A DNA stretch of 64,000 bases. Origin: Paracoccus kondratievae (GTDB lineage: Bacteria; Pseudomonadota; Alphaproteobacteria; Rhodobacterales; Rhodobacteraceae). Made by a program: the position numbers and the translations under genes. A model generated the notes under the pieces. The model ran no database searches. It saw only the letters and a list, made by a program, of their open reading frames with translations, and had not been told where the DNA came from. Positions 1-10,129 of this stretch are shown here, in pieces. Each line of letters starts with the position of its first letter. The stretch's first letter is position 1. The stretch is taken from contig NZ_CP045073.1 in the NCBI RefSeq assembly GCF_009301415.1, positions 372,001 through 436,000 of the forward strand, given 5' to 3'.

Positions 1-281
1 CTGCGGCTGACTTCATAGGCAAAGTCGACGTGGCCGGGGGTGTCGATCAGGTTCAGCACATAGGTGCGCCCGTCCCTGGCCGGGTATTCGATGCGCACGG
101 TGTTGGCCTTGATGGTGATACCGCGCTCGCGTTCGATATCCATGCTGTCCAGCAGCTGGGCTTTCATGTCGCGTTCGGCGACCGTGCCCGTCATCTGGAT
201 CAACCGGTCGGCCAAGGTGGATTTACCGTGGTCGATATGTGCCACGATCGAAAAATTGCGGATGAGATCAAGGTCGGTCAT
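1..281 (-). CDS. lepA: elongation factor 4 (LepA), N-terminal part, cut by window edge
   Basis: Translation GTPase that back-translocates stalled ribosomes. Only the first 93 or so residues lie in the window; the gene continues past position 1. The ATG at 281 opens [20 protein letters not shown], and the G1 P-loop AHIDHGKST is at residues 14-22. The switch I region [10 protein letters not shown] and the G3 motif DTPGH follow, in the spacing typical of LepA rather than EF-Tu or EF-G. The family is about 600 residues, so five sixths are missing for positional reasons, not because of truncation. No Shine-Dalgarno sequence stands out, but the start matches the conserved N-terminus of the family. 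Confidence 0.95.
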   Translation of the reverse strand, partial: MTDLDLIRNFSIVAHIDHGKSTLADRLIQMTGTVAERDMKAQLLDSMDIERERGITIKANTVRIEYPARDGRTYVLNLIDTPGHVDFAYEVSR

Positions 282-322
282 GGCCGGGCTATACAAGGGC
301 TTTTGCGTTGCGGGAAGAGGAT

Positions 323-1225
323 TCAAGAGATCGGGGCAAAGCCGGCTGCGCGCAGCTGGCGCCGACGCAGCACCGCCTCGCGCCACATCGTGTAGCAACC
401 CGAGGCAACGATGATCGCAGCACCCAGCATGGTCAGAACATCCGGCCGCTCACCAAAGACCACAAAGGCAAGAATCAGGGCAAACACCAGACGGGCATAA
501 CGATATGGAGCCAGGGCCGAGGCCTCACCGACGCGGGTTGCGGCAACCAGCAATCCATACCCACCCACACCCACAGCGATACAGCCCACTACCAGCAGCC
601 ATTGACGCAGGTCGGGCATGACGAACTCCTGCCCCAGCACCCACCCCATCTGCAGGGCAGCAATCAAAATGGCAAAGAAAGCCGAGGCGGCAAGCTGATC
701 GGAATGGATACGCGCCGGTACATGCCGGGTGCACAGATCACGGCCTGCAAGCCCCACCACCGCCAGAAGCGCCATCAGCGAGATCGGCTGGAACCCGTCC
801 AGCCCCGGCCGGATCACCAACAATACGCCAAGAAAGCCGACAATAATCGCGACCCAGCGTCTCCAGCCGACCGGCTCGCCCATCAGCGCCGCGCCAACCA
901 CGATGGCAAGCGGCAAGGCCTGCATGATCGCCGAAGTTGAAGACAGCTCTGTCAGTGCCAGCGCCACGACGATCCCGATCGAGCCGACTGCCTCCATCAA
1001 CCCGCGGAACAACACGACTGGCCGTACAAGGTCACGGGTAAAAAGCCGCCCACCTTTCAGCTTCAGCATGGTGCCAAAGACGCAAAGCCCCAAAAGCCCG
1101 ATCAGCGCCAGCACTTGGGCGTAAGGCAGCTCGGCCGAAAGCAGCTTGATGAACATGTCCTCGAAGGCGAACAGCACCATCGAGATCACCATCAGGATCG
1201 CACCACGGAAATTTTCGGTGACCAT
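323..1225 (-). CDS. DMT-superfamily (EamA) inner-membrane transporter
   Basis: About 300 residues made of two EamA repeats with roughly ten hydrophobic helices, the usual size for a drug/metabolite exporter of the DMT superfamily. Substrate is not predictable. The N-terminal helix [20 protein letters not shown] is followed by an acidic FEDMFIKLL segment seen in this family, and the second repeat begins near the GEPVGWRRW stretch. An ATG at 1240 is possible, but the one at 1225 is preceded by a TGAGG Shine-Dalgarno about nine bases upstream, so I prefer it. The gene sits 41 bases downstream of the lepA start on the same strand, so it may be read toward lepA. Confidence 0.85.
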   Translation of the reverse strand: MVTENFRGAILMVISMVLFAFEDMFIKLLSAELPYAQVLALIGLLGLCVFGTMLKLKGGRLFTRDLVRPVVLFRGLMEAVGSIGIVVALALTELSSTSAIMQALPLAIVVGAALMGEPVGWRRWVAIIVGFLGVLLVIRPGLDGFQPISLMALLAVVGLAGRDLCTRHVPARIHSDQLAASAFFAILIAALQMGWVLGQEFVMPDLRQWLLVVGCIAVGVGGYGLLVAATRVGEASALAPYRYARLVFALILAFVVFGERPDVLTMLGAAIIVASGCYTMWREAVLRRRQLRAAGFAPIS

Positions 1226-1329
1226 CGGTCGCAGCCTCATGAGGGGGAGTTGCGCCCGTGGCGCCGTGGCGCGATCATAGGTCGGTTCCCGGACAAGCGA
1301 AAGGTCCGGCCAGGCGAAAGGATGCCCTG

Positions 1330-1515
1330 ATGAAGTTCCGCGTTGAGGACATGAGCTGCAACCATTGCACCGCCGCGATCGAAAAGGCGGTGGCCGAGGC
1401 AGGCGGCCATGCCAGCTGCGATCTGCCCACGCATAGCGTCACTGTCGAGGGGCTGGAGCGCGACCGCGCCGCCCAGGTGATTCGCGACGCCGGCTATACC
1501 CCCGAACCGGCCTGA
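1330..1515 (+). CDS. heavy-metal-associated (HMA) domain protein, CopZ-like copper chaperone
   Basis: Sixty-one residues forming a single HMA ferredoxin-like fold. The metal site MSCNHC is at residues 8-13, and the protein continues with the TAAIEKAV helix typical of CopZ and Atx1. Family members carry Cu(I) in the cytosol to P-type ATPases. No copper ATPase is next to it here, so the partner must be elsewhere. The start at 1330 puts the domain at its normal position. Reading further upstream in frame (from 1258) adds an arginine-rich stretch with no homology. It is divergent from the DMT exporter gene at 1225. Confidence 0.85.
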   Translation: MKFRVEDMSCNHCTAAIEKAVAEAGGHASCDLPTHSVTVEGLERDRAAQVIRDAGYTPEPA

Positions 1516-1682
1516 GGGCATATCTTGGGCCTCGTCGCGGCTCAGCCGCCATCCTTGGCCCGTCGTTCGCTGCCCGCCATAATTGAGCCCAAAGGCAGCT
1601 TCTGCTAACCTTGATGGCAGAAAGATCGCAGCAGACAGAGGGTGCCCAGCCCCATGCCGCGACACGAGCCGAGGAGACAGGA

Positions 1683-1988
1683 ATGTTCAACCGACTGATG
1701 ACCGCCGCCGCGGCGGTGGTGCTTACTGCGCCATGGGCCGTAGCAGGGCCGATTGATTCTGCATGCGTGCGCTCAGAACGCGGCGCCCGCAACAGCCAGG
1801 TCTGTGGCTGCATCCAGCAGGTCGCCGACCAGACGCTATCGCGCTCTGACCAGCGCCGCGCTGCCCGCTTTTTCCGTGACGCGGACGAAGCGCAAAAGGT
1901 CCGCATGTCGAAAAGCGACGCCGACAACGCCTTCTGGGCACGCTACAAAAGCTTTGCCGCCGCGGCCGAGGCCTATTGCGCACGCTGA
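1683..1988 (+). CDS. small exported protein of unknown function
   Basis: A 101-residue product that I do not recognise. A clear Sec signal peptide (MFNRLMTAAAAVVLTAPWAVAG) ends near residue 22, so the mature protein of about 79 residues is probably periplasmic. The mature part has four cysteines, two of them in VCGC, and a charged helical middle (SRSDQRRAARFFRDADEAQK). The start is set by GAGGAGACAGG just upstream of the ATG. Short proteins with a CGC..Q..AD pattern are common in Rhodobacterales genomes without assigned function. It ends seven bases before the sirtuin gene, so the two are probably cotranscribed. Confidence 0.75.
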   Translation: MFNRLMTAAAAVVLTAPWAVAGPIDSACVRSERGARNSQVCGCIQQVADQTLSRSDQRRAARFFRDADEAQKVRMSKSDADNAFWARYKSFAAAAEAYCAR

Positions 1989-1995
1989 GCCTGAT

Positions 1996-2676
1996 ATGCG
2001 CATCACCGTGCTGACCGGGGCCGGCATCTCGGCCGAAAGCGGGATCCGGACCTTTCGCGCCAGTGACGGGCTGTGGGAAAATCATAGGATCGAGGACGTC
2101 GCAACGCCCGAGGGCTTTCGGCGTGATCCAGCTTTGGTTCATCGCTTTTATAACCAGCGCCGCGCCACTGCGGTCCGCGCCCAGCCCAACGCCGCGCATC
2201 GGGCGCTGGCCCGGCTGGCCCGGCATCACCACCTGACACTGATCACGCAGAATGTCGACGATCTGCACGAACGCGGCGGCTCGACCGAGGTGATCCATAT
2301 GCACGGCAGCCTGCTCGGCGCCCTCTGCGCCGCCTGCGGCTGTCGATGGCCAGCACCGCTGGTGATGCGGGCACAAGATCTCTGCCCCTCCTGCGGGGCA
2401 CCGGAAACCCGGCCCGATATCGTCTGGTTCGGCGAAATCCCCTATCATATGGAGGCAATCTGGGCTGCTGTCGAAAACGCCGGGATCTTTGCCGCCATCG
2501 GCACCTCGGGCCTCGTCTATCCCGCCGCCGGTCTCGCCCAACACGCGCGCCGCAATGGTGCCGAAACCATCGAGCTGAATCTCGTCGACTCGGCCGTCAG
2601 TCGCGACTTCACCCAACGCCGCATCGGTCCCGCCACGACGGTCGTGCCCGAATGGGTCGATATGCTCTGCTCCTGA
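1996..2676 (+). CDS. cobB: NAD-dependent protein deacylase, sirtuin (CobB/SIRT5 type)
   Basis: Sir2-family enzyme of 226 residues that removes acyl groups from lysines while consuming NAD. The NAD-binding GAGISAESGIRTFR is at residues 8-21, the QNVDDLHERGG motif follows, and the catalytic histidine lies in IHMHGS. Zinc is held by two CxxC pairs (CAAC and CPSC). Tyr52 and Arg55 form the YxxR pair that in class III sirtuins binds succinyl and malonyl groups, so desuccinylase activity is likely (inference from the family). The gene lies a few kilobases from nadABC, the genes that make its cosubstrate, although it is on the opposite strand. Confidence 0.93.
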   Translation: MRITVLTGAGISAESGIRTFRASDGLWENHRIEDVATPEGFRRDPALVHRFYNQRRATAVRAQPNAAHRALARLARHHHLTLITQNVDDLHERGGSTEVIHMHGSLLGALCAACGCRWPAPLVMRAQDLCPSCGAPETRPDIVWFGEIPYHMEAIWAAVENAGIFAAIGTSGLVYPAAGLAQHARRNGAETIELNLVDSAVSRDFTQRRIGPATTVVPEWVDMLCS

Positions 2677-2836
2677 ACAGCGCCTCCAGACTTCTTTCGT
2701 GTCTAAATATCCATTGATCCGCGCCGCCGGCGCAACAGCAGCCCGCAGCAGAGCAGGGGGCAAGGCTTGACCATTGCAAGCCGATCCGCCACCCCTTGCC
2801 TGCACCTTTCGCCTGCCCGCAACCTCAAGGCCCACC

Positions 2837-3979
2837 ATGACCCGCACCATCCTCGCCAATGCCCGCCTGATCCTGCCTGATACCGTGACGACCGGCGCAC
2901 TTATCATCGAGAATGGTGTCATCACAGCGATCGAGCCCGGCGAGATTGTCCCGACGGGGGCCGAGGATCTGCAAGGCGATTTCCTCGCCCCCGGCATGGT
3001 CGAGCTGCATACCGACAACCTTGAACGTCACCTGCGCCCGCGCCCTGGCGTGGATTGGCCCCATGCTAATGCCATCCTCGCCCATGATGCCGAGCTGGCA
3101 GGCTGTGGCATCACCACGGTCTTTGATGCGATGCGCGTGGGCTCGATCCCGAATAATGGACCGGACAAGGATTACGAGAAATATGCCCGCGCGCTTGCCC
3201 ATGAACTGGCCGCGCTGCGTGAAAAAGATGTGCTGCGGATCAGTCATCTGCTGCATCTGCGTGCAGAGGTCTGCTCAGAGACCCTGCTGGCCGAACTGGA
3301 CGAATTCGGCCCCGAGGACCGCGTCGGTATCATCAGCCTGATGGACCATACCCCCGGTCAGCGTCAGTTCCGCGATATCAGCAAGCTCGCCCAGTATGTG
3401 CAGGGCAAGTACAAACTGTCGGACGAGGAATTCGCCCGGCATGTCGCAAGACTGCGGGATTTGCGTGCCCGTTTCGGCGACCAGCACGAGGCAGCGGCGG
3501 TCGAGATCGCGCATCGTCTGGGCGCGGTACTCGCCAGCCATGACGACACCACCGCCGAACATGTCGTGACTTCGGCAGGTCATGGGGTGCGGCTGGCAGA
3601 GTTCCCGACCACGCCCGAGGCGGCGGCCGCATGCCACGCTCATGGCATCATGGTGATGATGGGGGCGCCGAACCTGATGCGTGGCGGATCGCATTCCGGC
3701 AATGTCTCGGCAGCCGAACTGGCACGGGCCGGGCATCTGGACATTCTGTCCTCGGATTATGTGCCCTCGGCTTTGCTGGCCGGGGCGCTGATCCTTGCGC
3801 GGATCTGGGATGACCTGCCCCGTGCCATCGCAACTGTAACCCGAAACCCGGCCAAGGCTGCGGGCCTTGCAGATCGCGGCCGTATCGCGCCGGGGCTGCG
3901 GGCCGATCTGATCCGATTCTCAATGATGGGCGAAACCCCGGTCATGCGCGGAACATGGGTGCGCGGCCAAAGGGTCTGA
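2837..3979 (+). CDS. phnM: alpha-D-ribose 1-methylphosphonate 5-triphosphate diphosphatase (PhnM)
   Basis: Amidohydrolase-fold enzyme of 380 residues. It removes pyrophosphate from ribose 1-methylphosphonate 5-triphosphate in the C-P lyase pathway. Family marks are LAPGMVELHTDNLERHLRPRPG near residue 50, with the HTDN metal ligand region, then DHTPGQRQF, VLASHDDTT and SSDYVPSALL. The DSNH-like metal ligands are therefore in place. The start at 2837 gives the family N-terminus. Remarkably, no other phn gene (phnGHIJKL, phnCDE) is present within 30 kb on either side, so the gene is either split from its operon or serves another role. It follows the sirtuin gene after 160 bases. Confidence 0.9.
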   Translation: MTRTILANARLILPDTVTTGALIIENGVITAIEPGEIVPTGAEDLQGDFLAPGMVELHTDNLERHLRPRPGVDWPHANAILAHDAELAGCGITTVFDAMRVGSIPNNGPDKDYEKYARALAHELAALREKDVLRISHLLHLRAEVCSETLLAELDEFGPEDRVGIISLMDHTPGQRQFRDISKLAQYVQGKYKLSDEEFARHVARLRDLRARFGDQHEAAAVEIAHRLGAVLASHDDTTAEHVVTSAGHGVRLAEFPTTPEAAAACHAHGIMVMMGAPNLMRGGSHSGNVSAAELARAGHLDILSSDYVPSALLAGALILARIWDDLPRAIATVTRNPAKAAGLADRGRIAPGLRADLIRFSMMGETPVMRGTWVRGQRV

Positions 3980-3997
3980 ACACCGGCAGTGGACAAG

Positions 3998-4020
3998 GGC
4001 GGCGGGGACACCCCGCCGCC
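3998..4020. terminator. 10-bp hairpin between convergent phnM and pgm
   Basis: A perfect 10-base-pair inverted repeat, GGCGGCGGGG / CCCCGCCGCC, with a three-base loop. It lies in the 49-base gap between the ends of phnM (+) and pgm (-). No U-tract follows on either strand, so it would stall polymerase or protect 3' ends rather than be a textbook intrinsic terminator. Its symmetry lets it serve both genes. Confidence 0.6.
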
Positions 4021-4028
4021 GCAAGGTC

Positions 4029-5711
<1,683 letters not shown>

Positions 5712-5746
5712 CTAAGGGCAATGGTTGGAAATCACCAGCTATCAAG

Positions 5747-5782
5747 GCCCGGCGCAACAGCCTGTGTGGCTATGCGCCGGGC
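5747..5782 (-). terminator. hairpin downstream of nadC
   Basis: Inverted repeat GCCCGGCGCA / TGCGCCGGGC (10 bp), enclosing a second short stem AGCC/GGCT. It lies 56 bases after the nadC stop on the minus strand and upstream of pgm. There is no U-run, so an intrinsic terminator role is probable but not certain. Confidence 0.5.
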
Positions 5783-5837
5783 AGGCAACAGGTGCATGGG
5801 CAGGATCCCGCGCAGGGCGGCGACATGGCTCTGTGTC

Positions 5838-6689
5838 TCAGAAATCCAGGCCCAGATCCAGCGTGCGTGCCGAATGGGTCAGCGCCCCGACCGAGATATA
5901 GTCAACACCCGTCGTCGCCACCTCGGCGATACGGGCAAGTCTCATATTGCCCGACGCCTCCAGCACCACGCGGCCCTGTGCCATCACTACCGCCTCGCGC
6001 AGATCCTCGGTCCGCATATTGTCAAGCAGAACGACATCGGCACCGCCTTCGTCCAGTACCTCGGCAAGCTGGTCAAGGCGGTCAACCTCGATCTCGACCC
6101 GCATCATATGCGAGGCGCGCGCCTTGACCGCCTGCAACACCGGCCGAATGCCGCCCGCCGCGGCGATATGATTGTCCTTGATCAGGATCGCATCCGACAG
6201 ACTGAAACGGTGGTTGAAACCGCCGCCATGCAGCACCGCCTGTTTCTCGACCAACCGCAGACCCGGAGTGGTCTTGCGCGTGCAGGTGATGCGCGCCCGG
6301 GTGCCCGCCGTCTCGGCCACGAAAGCCGCCGTCTGGGTCGCAATACCGGAAAGGCGGCCGGCAAAGTTCAGCGCCACCCGCTCGGCCGATAGGATCGAGG
6401 CGGCCTCGCCCTCGATCTCGGCCAAGGTATCGCCCGGCTGAAAGGGGCTGCCGTCAGAATGATGCAGCCGCCAGACAAGGCTCGGGTCGATCAGCCGAAA
6501 GGCGATGGCGGCCAGCTGCATGCCCGAGGCAATGCCCGCCTCGCGTGCCACGATCCGTGCCCGATAGTGGGTCCCGGCCGGGATCACCGTGCGGGTGGTG
6601 ATATCGCCATAGGTGCCCAGATCCTCGGTCAGTGCGGCCCGTACCAGGGGCTCAAGGATCATCTCGGGCAGCGGGGGCATGTCGGTCAT
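5838..6689 (-). CDS. nadC: nicotinate-nucleotide pyrophosphorylase, carboxylating (quinolinate phosphoribosyltransferase)
   Basis: Third step of de novo NAD synthesis: quinolinate plus PRPP gives nicotinate mononucleotide, CO2 and PPi. The 283-residue protein has the N-terminal open-faced sandwich (to about residue 110) and the alpha/beta barrel. Barrel signatures are TRKTTPGLR, EKQAVLHGGGFNHR, LIKDNHIA and LLDNM, and the PRPP-facing ISVGALTHSA is near the end. The start ATG overlaps the nadB stop by four bases (ATGA), so the two genes are translationally coupled. Last gene of nadA-nadB-nadC. Confidence 0.96.
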   Translation of the reverse strand: MTDMPPLPEMILEPLVRAALTEDLGTYGDITTRTVIPAGTHYRARIVAREAGIASGMQLAAIAFRLIDPSLVWRLHHSDGSPFQPGDTLAEIEGEAASILSAERVALNFAGRLSGIATQTAAFVAETAGTRARITCTRKTTPGLRLVEKQAVLHGGGFNHRFSLSDAILIKDNHIAAAGGIRPVLQAVKARASHMMRVEIEVDRLDQLAEVLDEGGADVVLLDNMRTEDLREAVVMAQGRVVLEASGNMRLARIAEVATTGVDYISVGALTHSARTLDLGLDF

Positions 6690-8251
6690 GTCGTCTCCGG
6701 TTCAAGCGAGGCGCGCAAGGCCAGCGCCTGCGCCAGCGTCAGGCGCGAGCGGCGGCCCTCGGCCATGGTCTGCGGGAAATCGGTGCGGCAATGCGCCCCC
6801 CGGCTTTCCTGCCGCATCAGCGCCGCCGCAGCGATCAGGGTCGCGGTTGCGGTCATGTTCAAAAGCGCGGGGCAATCAGGTTGGGCAGCCTCGATGGCAG
6901 CAATCTCGCGCAGGCAGCGGGCAAGGCCACCGGCGTCGCGCAAGACGCCTGCGCCCTCGGTCATGGCACGGCGCAGCCGGGCGACCAGCGCAGGATCGGG
7001 CACCGTGCCCGGAGGCAAATCGGGCAACAGGACCTGTGGTTCATCCTGCACAGGAACTGGTTGCGCCTCAATCGAAAGCGCGCAGCGGCGGGCAAAGACC
7101 AGCGCCTCAAGCAGCCCGTTCGAGGCCAGCCGGTTTGCACCATGCAGCCCGGTCGAGCTGGCCTCGCCACAGACCCAAAGCCGGTCTAGGCTGGCCCTGC
7201 CATCATCATCCACCGCGATGCCGCCCATATGGTAATGCGCGGCGGCAGCGACCGGGATCGGCTCGCGCGTGGGGTCGATGCCCGCCCTGGCACAGGCCTC
7301 GGCCACAGCGGGAAAATCGGTGAGGAGGCGCGGCCCAAGGCAGGCCCGGGTGTCAAGCATCGGCCGCAGCCCTGCCTGAGTCTGGGCATAAATGGCGCGG
7401 GCCACCACATCGCGTGGCGCAAGCTCGGCATCGGGGTGGATCGCCGGCATGAACCGCTCACCCAGACGGTTGATCAGATGCGCCCCCTCACCCCGCAGCG
7501 CCTCGGTCGCCAGGGGCGCGGGATCTTCGCCGCAATCAATCGCAGTCGGATGAAACTGGACAAATTCGGCATCGGCGATTTCCGCCCCGGCCCGCGCCGC
7601 CATGCCGATCACCTGTCCGCGAATGCGCGAAGGGTTGGTCGTCAGCGCGTAAAGCCCGCCCGAGCCGCCGCCCGCCAGCAGCACCGCCGGGGCGCGGATG
7701 CGCAAAGGGGCCGAACCTTGCGGACCGGAAAGCGCCACCTCGACCCCCGTCACGGCGCAGTTTTCGACCGACAGGCCAGTTGCAATCACGCCCTCAAGCA
7801 CCTGCACCGAGGGCGTCTCGCGCACGCAGGCGACGAGGACGCGCATGATTTCCGCCCCCGCCTGATCCCCGCGCACGCGCACGACGCGGGCAAAGCTGTG
7901 CGCCGCCTCACGCGACATGACATAGCCGCCGTCCGGCCTGCGGTCGAACGGCGTGCCAAGCGTGGTCAGGTCAAGGATATGGGCGCGGGCCTCTTGGGTG
8001 ACGCGGTGGGCAACCTCGGGATCGACGGTGCCCGCACCCGCAATCAGCGTGTCGCGGGCATGGGCGGCAGGGCTGTCGGCGGGGTCCATGGCCGCAGCCA
8101 CCCCGCCCTGCGCCCAAGCCGAACTGGCCCCCTGCCCCAGCACCTCGGGCGAGATCATCAGCACAGGGCGCGGCGCCAGTTTCAGCGCCGCATAAAGCGC
8201 GCCCAGCCCGGCGCCGACGATGACGACGCGGCCGGTCGAGACCTCGCGCAT
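6686..8251 (-). CDS. nadB: L-aspartate oxidase
   Basis: FAD enzyme of 521 residues that oxidises L-aspartate to iminoaspartate, the substrate of NadA. The Rossmann FAD motif is VIVGAGLGALYAAL at residues 9-22. SSAWAQGGVAAAM and the active-site segments EFVQFHPTA and HYHMGGIAVDDDG follow. CGEASSTGLHGANRLASNGLLE is the C-terminal FAD signature of the succinate dehydrogenase/fumarate reductase superfamily, and the last 100 residues form the helical domain. It starts three bases after nadA ends and overlaps nadC by four bases. Length is normal. Confidence 0.95.
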   Translation of the reverse strand: MREVSTGRVVIVGAGLGALYAALKLAPRPVLMISPEVLGQGASSAWAQGGVAAAMDPADSPAAHARDTLIAGAGTVDPEVAHRVTQEARAHILDLTTLGTPFDRRPDGGYVMSREAAHSFARVVRVRGDQAGAEIMRVLVACVRETPSVQVLEGVIATGLSVENCAVTGVEVALSGPQGSAPLRIRAPAVLLAGGGSGGLYALTTNPSRIRGQVIGMAARAGAEIADAEFVQFHPTAIDCGEDPAPLATEALRGEGAHLINRLGERFMPAIHPDAELAPRDVVARAIYAQTQAGLRPMLDTRACLGPRLLTDFPAVAEACARAGIDPTREPIPVAAAAHYHMGGIAVDDDGRASLDRLWVCGEASSTGLHGANRLASNGLLEALVFARRCALSIEAQPVPVQDEPQVLLPDLPPGTVPDPALVARLRRAMTEGAGVLRDAGGLARCLREIAAIEAAQPDCPALLNMTATATLIAAAALMRQESRGAHCRTDFPQTMAEGRRSRLTLAQALALRASLEPETT

Positions 8252-8254
8252 GCG

Positions 8255-9307
8255 TCAGGCCGCCAGGCGTTGCGACAGGTCGATCATACGCTGGACCGAA
8301 AGGCGCGCGCGTGCGGCGATTTCGGGGTCCACCTCGACCACTCCGGTCATGGTGTGCAGCGACCAGAGCACCTTTTCCAGCGTGATCTTTTGCATATAGG
8401 GGCACATGTTGCAGGGGCCCAGGAACTCGACGTCCGGGTTAGCGTCCGAGATGTTCGAGGCCATCGAACATTCGGTGACCAACATCACCTGCCGGGGCTG
8501 CTCACGTTCGACCCAGTCCTGAATACTGGCGGTCGAGCCGGCATAATCGGCCTCGGCCACCACCTCGGGCGGGCATTCAGGGTGGGCGATAATCTTCAGC
8601 CCCGGGTTCCACGAGCGAAAATCCCGCAGATCCTGCGCAGTAAAGCGTTCATGCACAACGCAAGCCCCGTCCCACCAGACGATCCGCTTTTGCGGGACCT
8701 GCCGGGCGACATTCTGTGCCAGCCACTTGTCAGGCGTCATGATGATCGTATCGCAGTCCAGCGCCGCAACGATCTGCGCCGCATTGGCAGAGGTGCAGCA
8801 AATGTCCGAGGCAGCCTTTACCTCGGCCGTGGTGTTGACATAGCTGACCACCGGCGCATCCGGGAAACGGGCGCGCATTTCAGCGATCCCCTCTGGGGTG
8901 ATGCTTTCGGCAAGCGAGCAGCCGGCCTCCATATCAGGCATCAGCACGGTCTTTTGCGGGTTCAGGATCTTTGAGGTCTCGGCCATGAAATGCACGCCGC
9001 ATTGGACGATCACCTCGGCCTCGACCCTGGTCGCTGCGATGGCAAGCGCAAGGCTGTCGCCCACGACATCCGAAATACCGTGATAGATCTGGGGCGTCAT
9101 ATAGTTATGCGCCAGCACGACGGCATTACGCTCTTTCTTGAGCTTGTTGATCGCGGCGACATAGGGGGCATGAATTGCCCAGTCCGGCCATGGCATGACA
9201 CGGCCCATGCGCGCATGGATATCGGCCATACGCTCGGCCAGTTCGAGCGAGGGCTCAAGATCGTAATGCGAGCCAAGCTCGCTGCGGATGGTCGTCAGAT
9301 CGAGCAT
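8255..9307 (-). CDS. nadA: quinolinate synthase A
   Basis: [4Fe-4S] enzyme that condenses iminoaspartate with dihydroxyacetone phosphate to form quinolinate. The three cluster cysteines sit in QCGVHFMAETSK, DICCTSANA and GPCNMCPYMQK. The substrate-binding YMTPQIYH and HPECPPEV motifs are present. I place the start at 9307 (MLDLTTIRSELG, 350 residues), because AGGGGGGAC precedes that ATG; the reading frame upstream adds 41 residues of no homology. First gene of nadA-nadB-nadC, in tight succession. The family belongs to the cytosol and is oxygen-sensitive. Confidence 0.95.
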   Translation of the reverse strand: MLDLTTIRSELGSHYDLEPSLELAERMADIHARMGRVMPWPDWAIHAPYVAAINKLKKERNAVVLAHNYMTPQIYHGISDVVGDSLALAIAATRVEAEVIVQCGVHFMAETSKILNPQKTVLMPDMEAGCSLAESITPEGIAEMRARFPDAPVVSYVNTTAEVKAASDICCTSANAAQIVAALDCDTIIMTPDKWLAQNVARQVPQKRIVWWDGACVVHERFTAQDLRDFRSWNPGLKIIAHPECPPEVVAEADYAGSTASIQDWVEREQPRQVMLVTECSMASNISDANPDVEFLGPCNMCPYMQKITLEKVLWSLHTMTGVVEVDPEIAARARLSVQRMIDLSQRLAA

Positions 9308-9398
9308 TCGGTCCCCCCTGCTCTGCCCGCGGCGCGGTCCCTCCGATGCGATGCGGTCAGCCTGATGCCAAAGCCGCCCCCGCCCGTGAGTCGGGTTT

Positions 9399-9444
9399 CC
9401 TAACGGATGGAGGTCACTCGGGCAATGCAAATGCGACAGTTAGG
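9399..9444. promoter_or_regulatory. inverted CCTAAC/GTTAGG half-sites upstream of nadA
   Basis: Between nadA and pabC, the hexamers CCTAAC (9399-9404) and GTTAGG (9439-9444) face each other across 34 bases; the second is followed directly by TAAC. They lie 92-137 bases upstream of the nadA start. Spaced hexamers of this kind could be a repressor site for NAD synthesis, but I cannot match them to a known NrtR or NadQ consensus from memory. Confidence 0.25.
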
Positions 9445-9493
9445 TAACAAGGCCCAGGCCGCTGATCCCCGGACGAAAGCCCCCCGTCGCGCC

Positions 9494-10129
9494 CTATCCC
9501 ACCCAGACCGCCGGGATCAGGCCGCGCAGCGCATTGCCGACCCATAGCCTGAGATGGGGCATATCCGCAGCCAGCAGCAACTCTTCACGGCATTCCCCGC
9601 TGGCAAGCATCTGGCCGCGCAGGACACCCGGCAACAGGCCTGAGGCAAGCGGCGGCGTGCGCATACCCTGTCCGCGATCAAAGAACAGCGTGGTGATTGT
9701 GCCGTCGCAAACCTCACCCCGCTCGTTAAGAAAAATCACCTCGTCGATCCCTTTGGGCAAAGCGGCGCGGGCAGCATCGTAATGCGCCCGCCGCGTGGTC
9801 TTGAGCCGCAGCCACGGATCGTCCGAAGACAGCCGGGTCCCGGCCAGTGCCAGCCGCCACTCGGGCCGCGATCGGGGCAGCGCCGCCTGCGTCACCTCAA
9901 TCCGCCCGGCGTGGTCGAGGGTCAGGCGCAGCCGCGCAGGCTGGCCCCACGGGGCGACCAGTGCCGCGCGCGCCGCCCGCAGATCGCATGGCCAGCCAAG
10001 CGCGCGCGCACCCGAGGCAAGACGGGCCAGATGCCCTTCGATCCGGGGGCATTGGATGCCGTCCCACAGCACCGTCTCGATCAGCCTCAGGTCGGGGTCG
10101 CCAGATGCTGCGCGTAGCCCGCTTTCCAT
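9494..10129 (-). CDS. pabC: aminodeoxychorismate lyase-like class IV aminotransferase
   Basis: PLP enzyme of fold type IV, 211 residues, most likely 4-amino-4-deoxychorismate lyase, which makes 4-aminobenzoate for folate. The PLP lysine is in RLKTTRRAHYDAA, and the conserved glutamate is in VIFLNERGEVCDGTITTLFF. GLLPGVLRGQML is the usual C-terminal signature. The start at 10129 has GGGAGGAGG upstream. That start lies inside pabB, giving a 43-base overlap, so translation is probably coupled. The protein is shorter than E. coli PabC (about 270 residues), as is usual for this subgroup found next to pabB in alphaproteobacteria. Confidence 0.88.
   Translation of the reverse strand: MESGLRAASGDPDLRLIETVLWDGIQCPRIEGHLARLASGARALGWPCDLRAARAALVAPWGQPARLRLTLDHAGRIEVTQAALPRSRPEWRLALAGTRLSSDDPWLRLKTTRRAHYDAARAALPKGIDEVIFLNERGEVCDGTITTLFFDRGQGMRTPPLASGLLPGVLRGQMLASGECREELLLAADMPHLRLWVGNALRGLIPAVWVG

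Noticed and set aside
7229..8974. 581-codon open frame on the plus strand
   Set aside because: Antisense to nadB and nadA; arginine- and histidine-rich composition typical of shadow frames.
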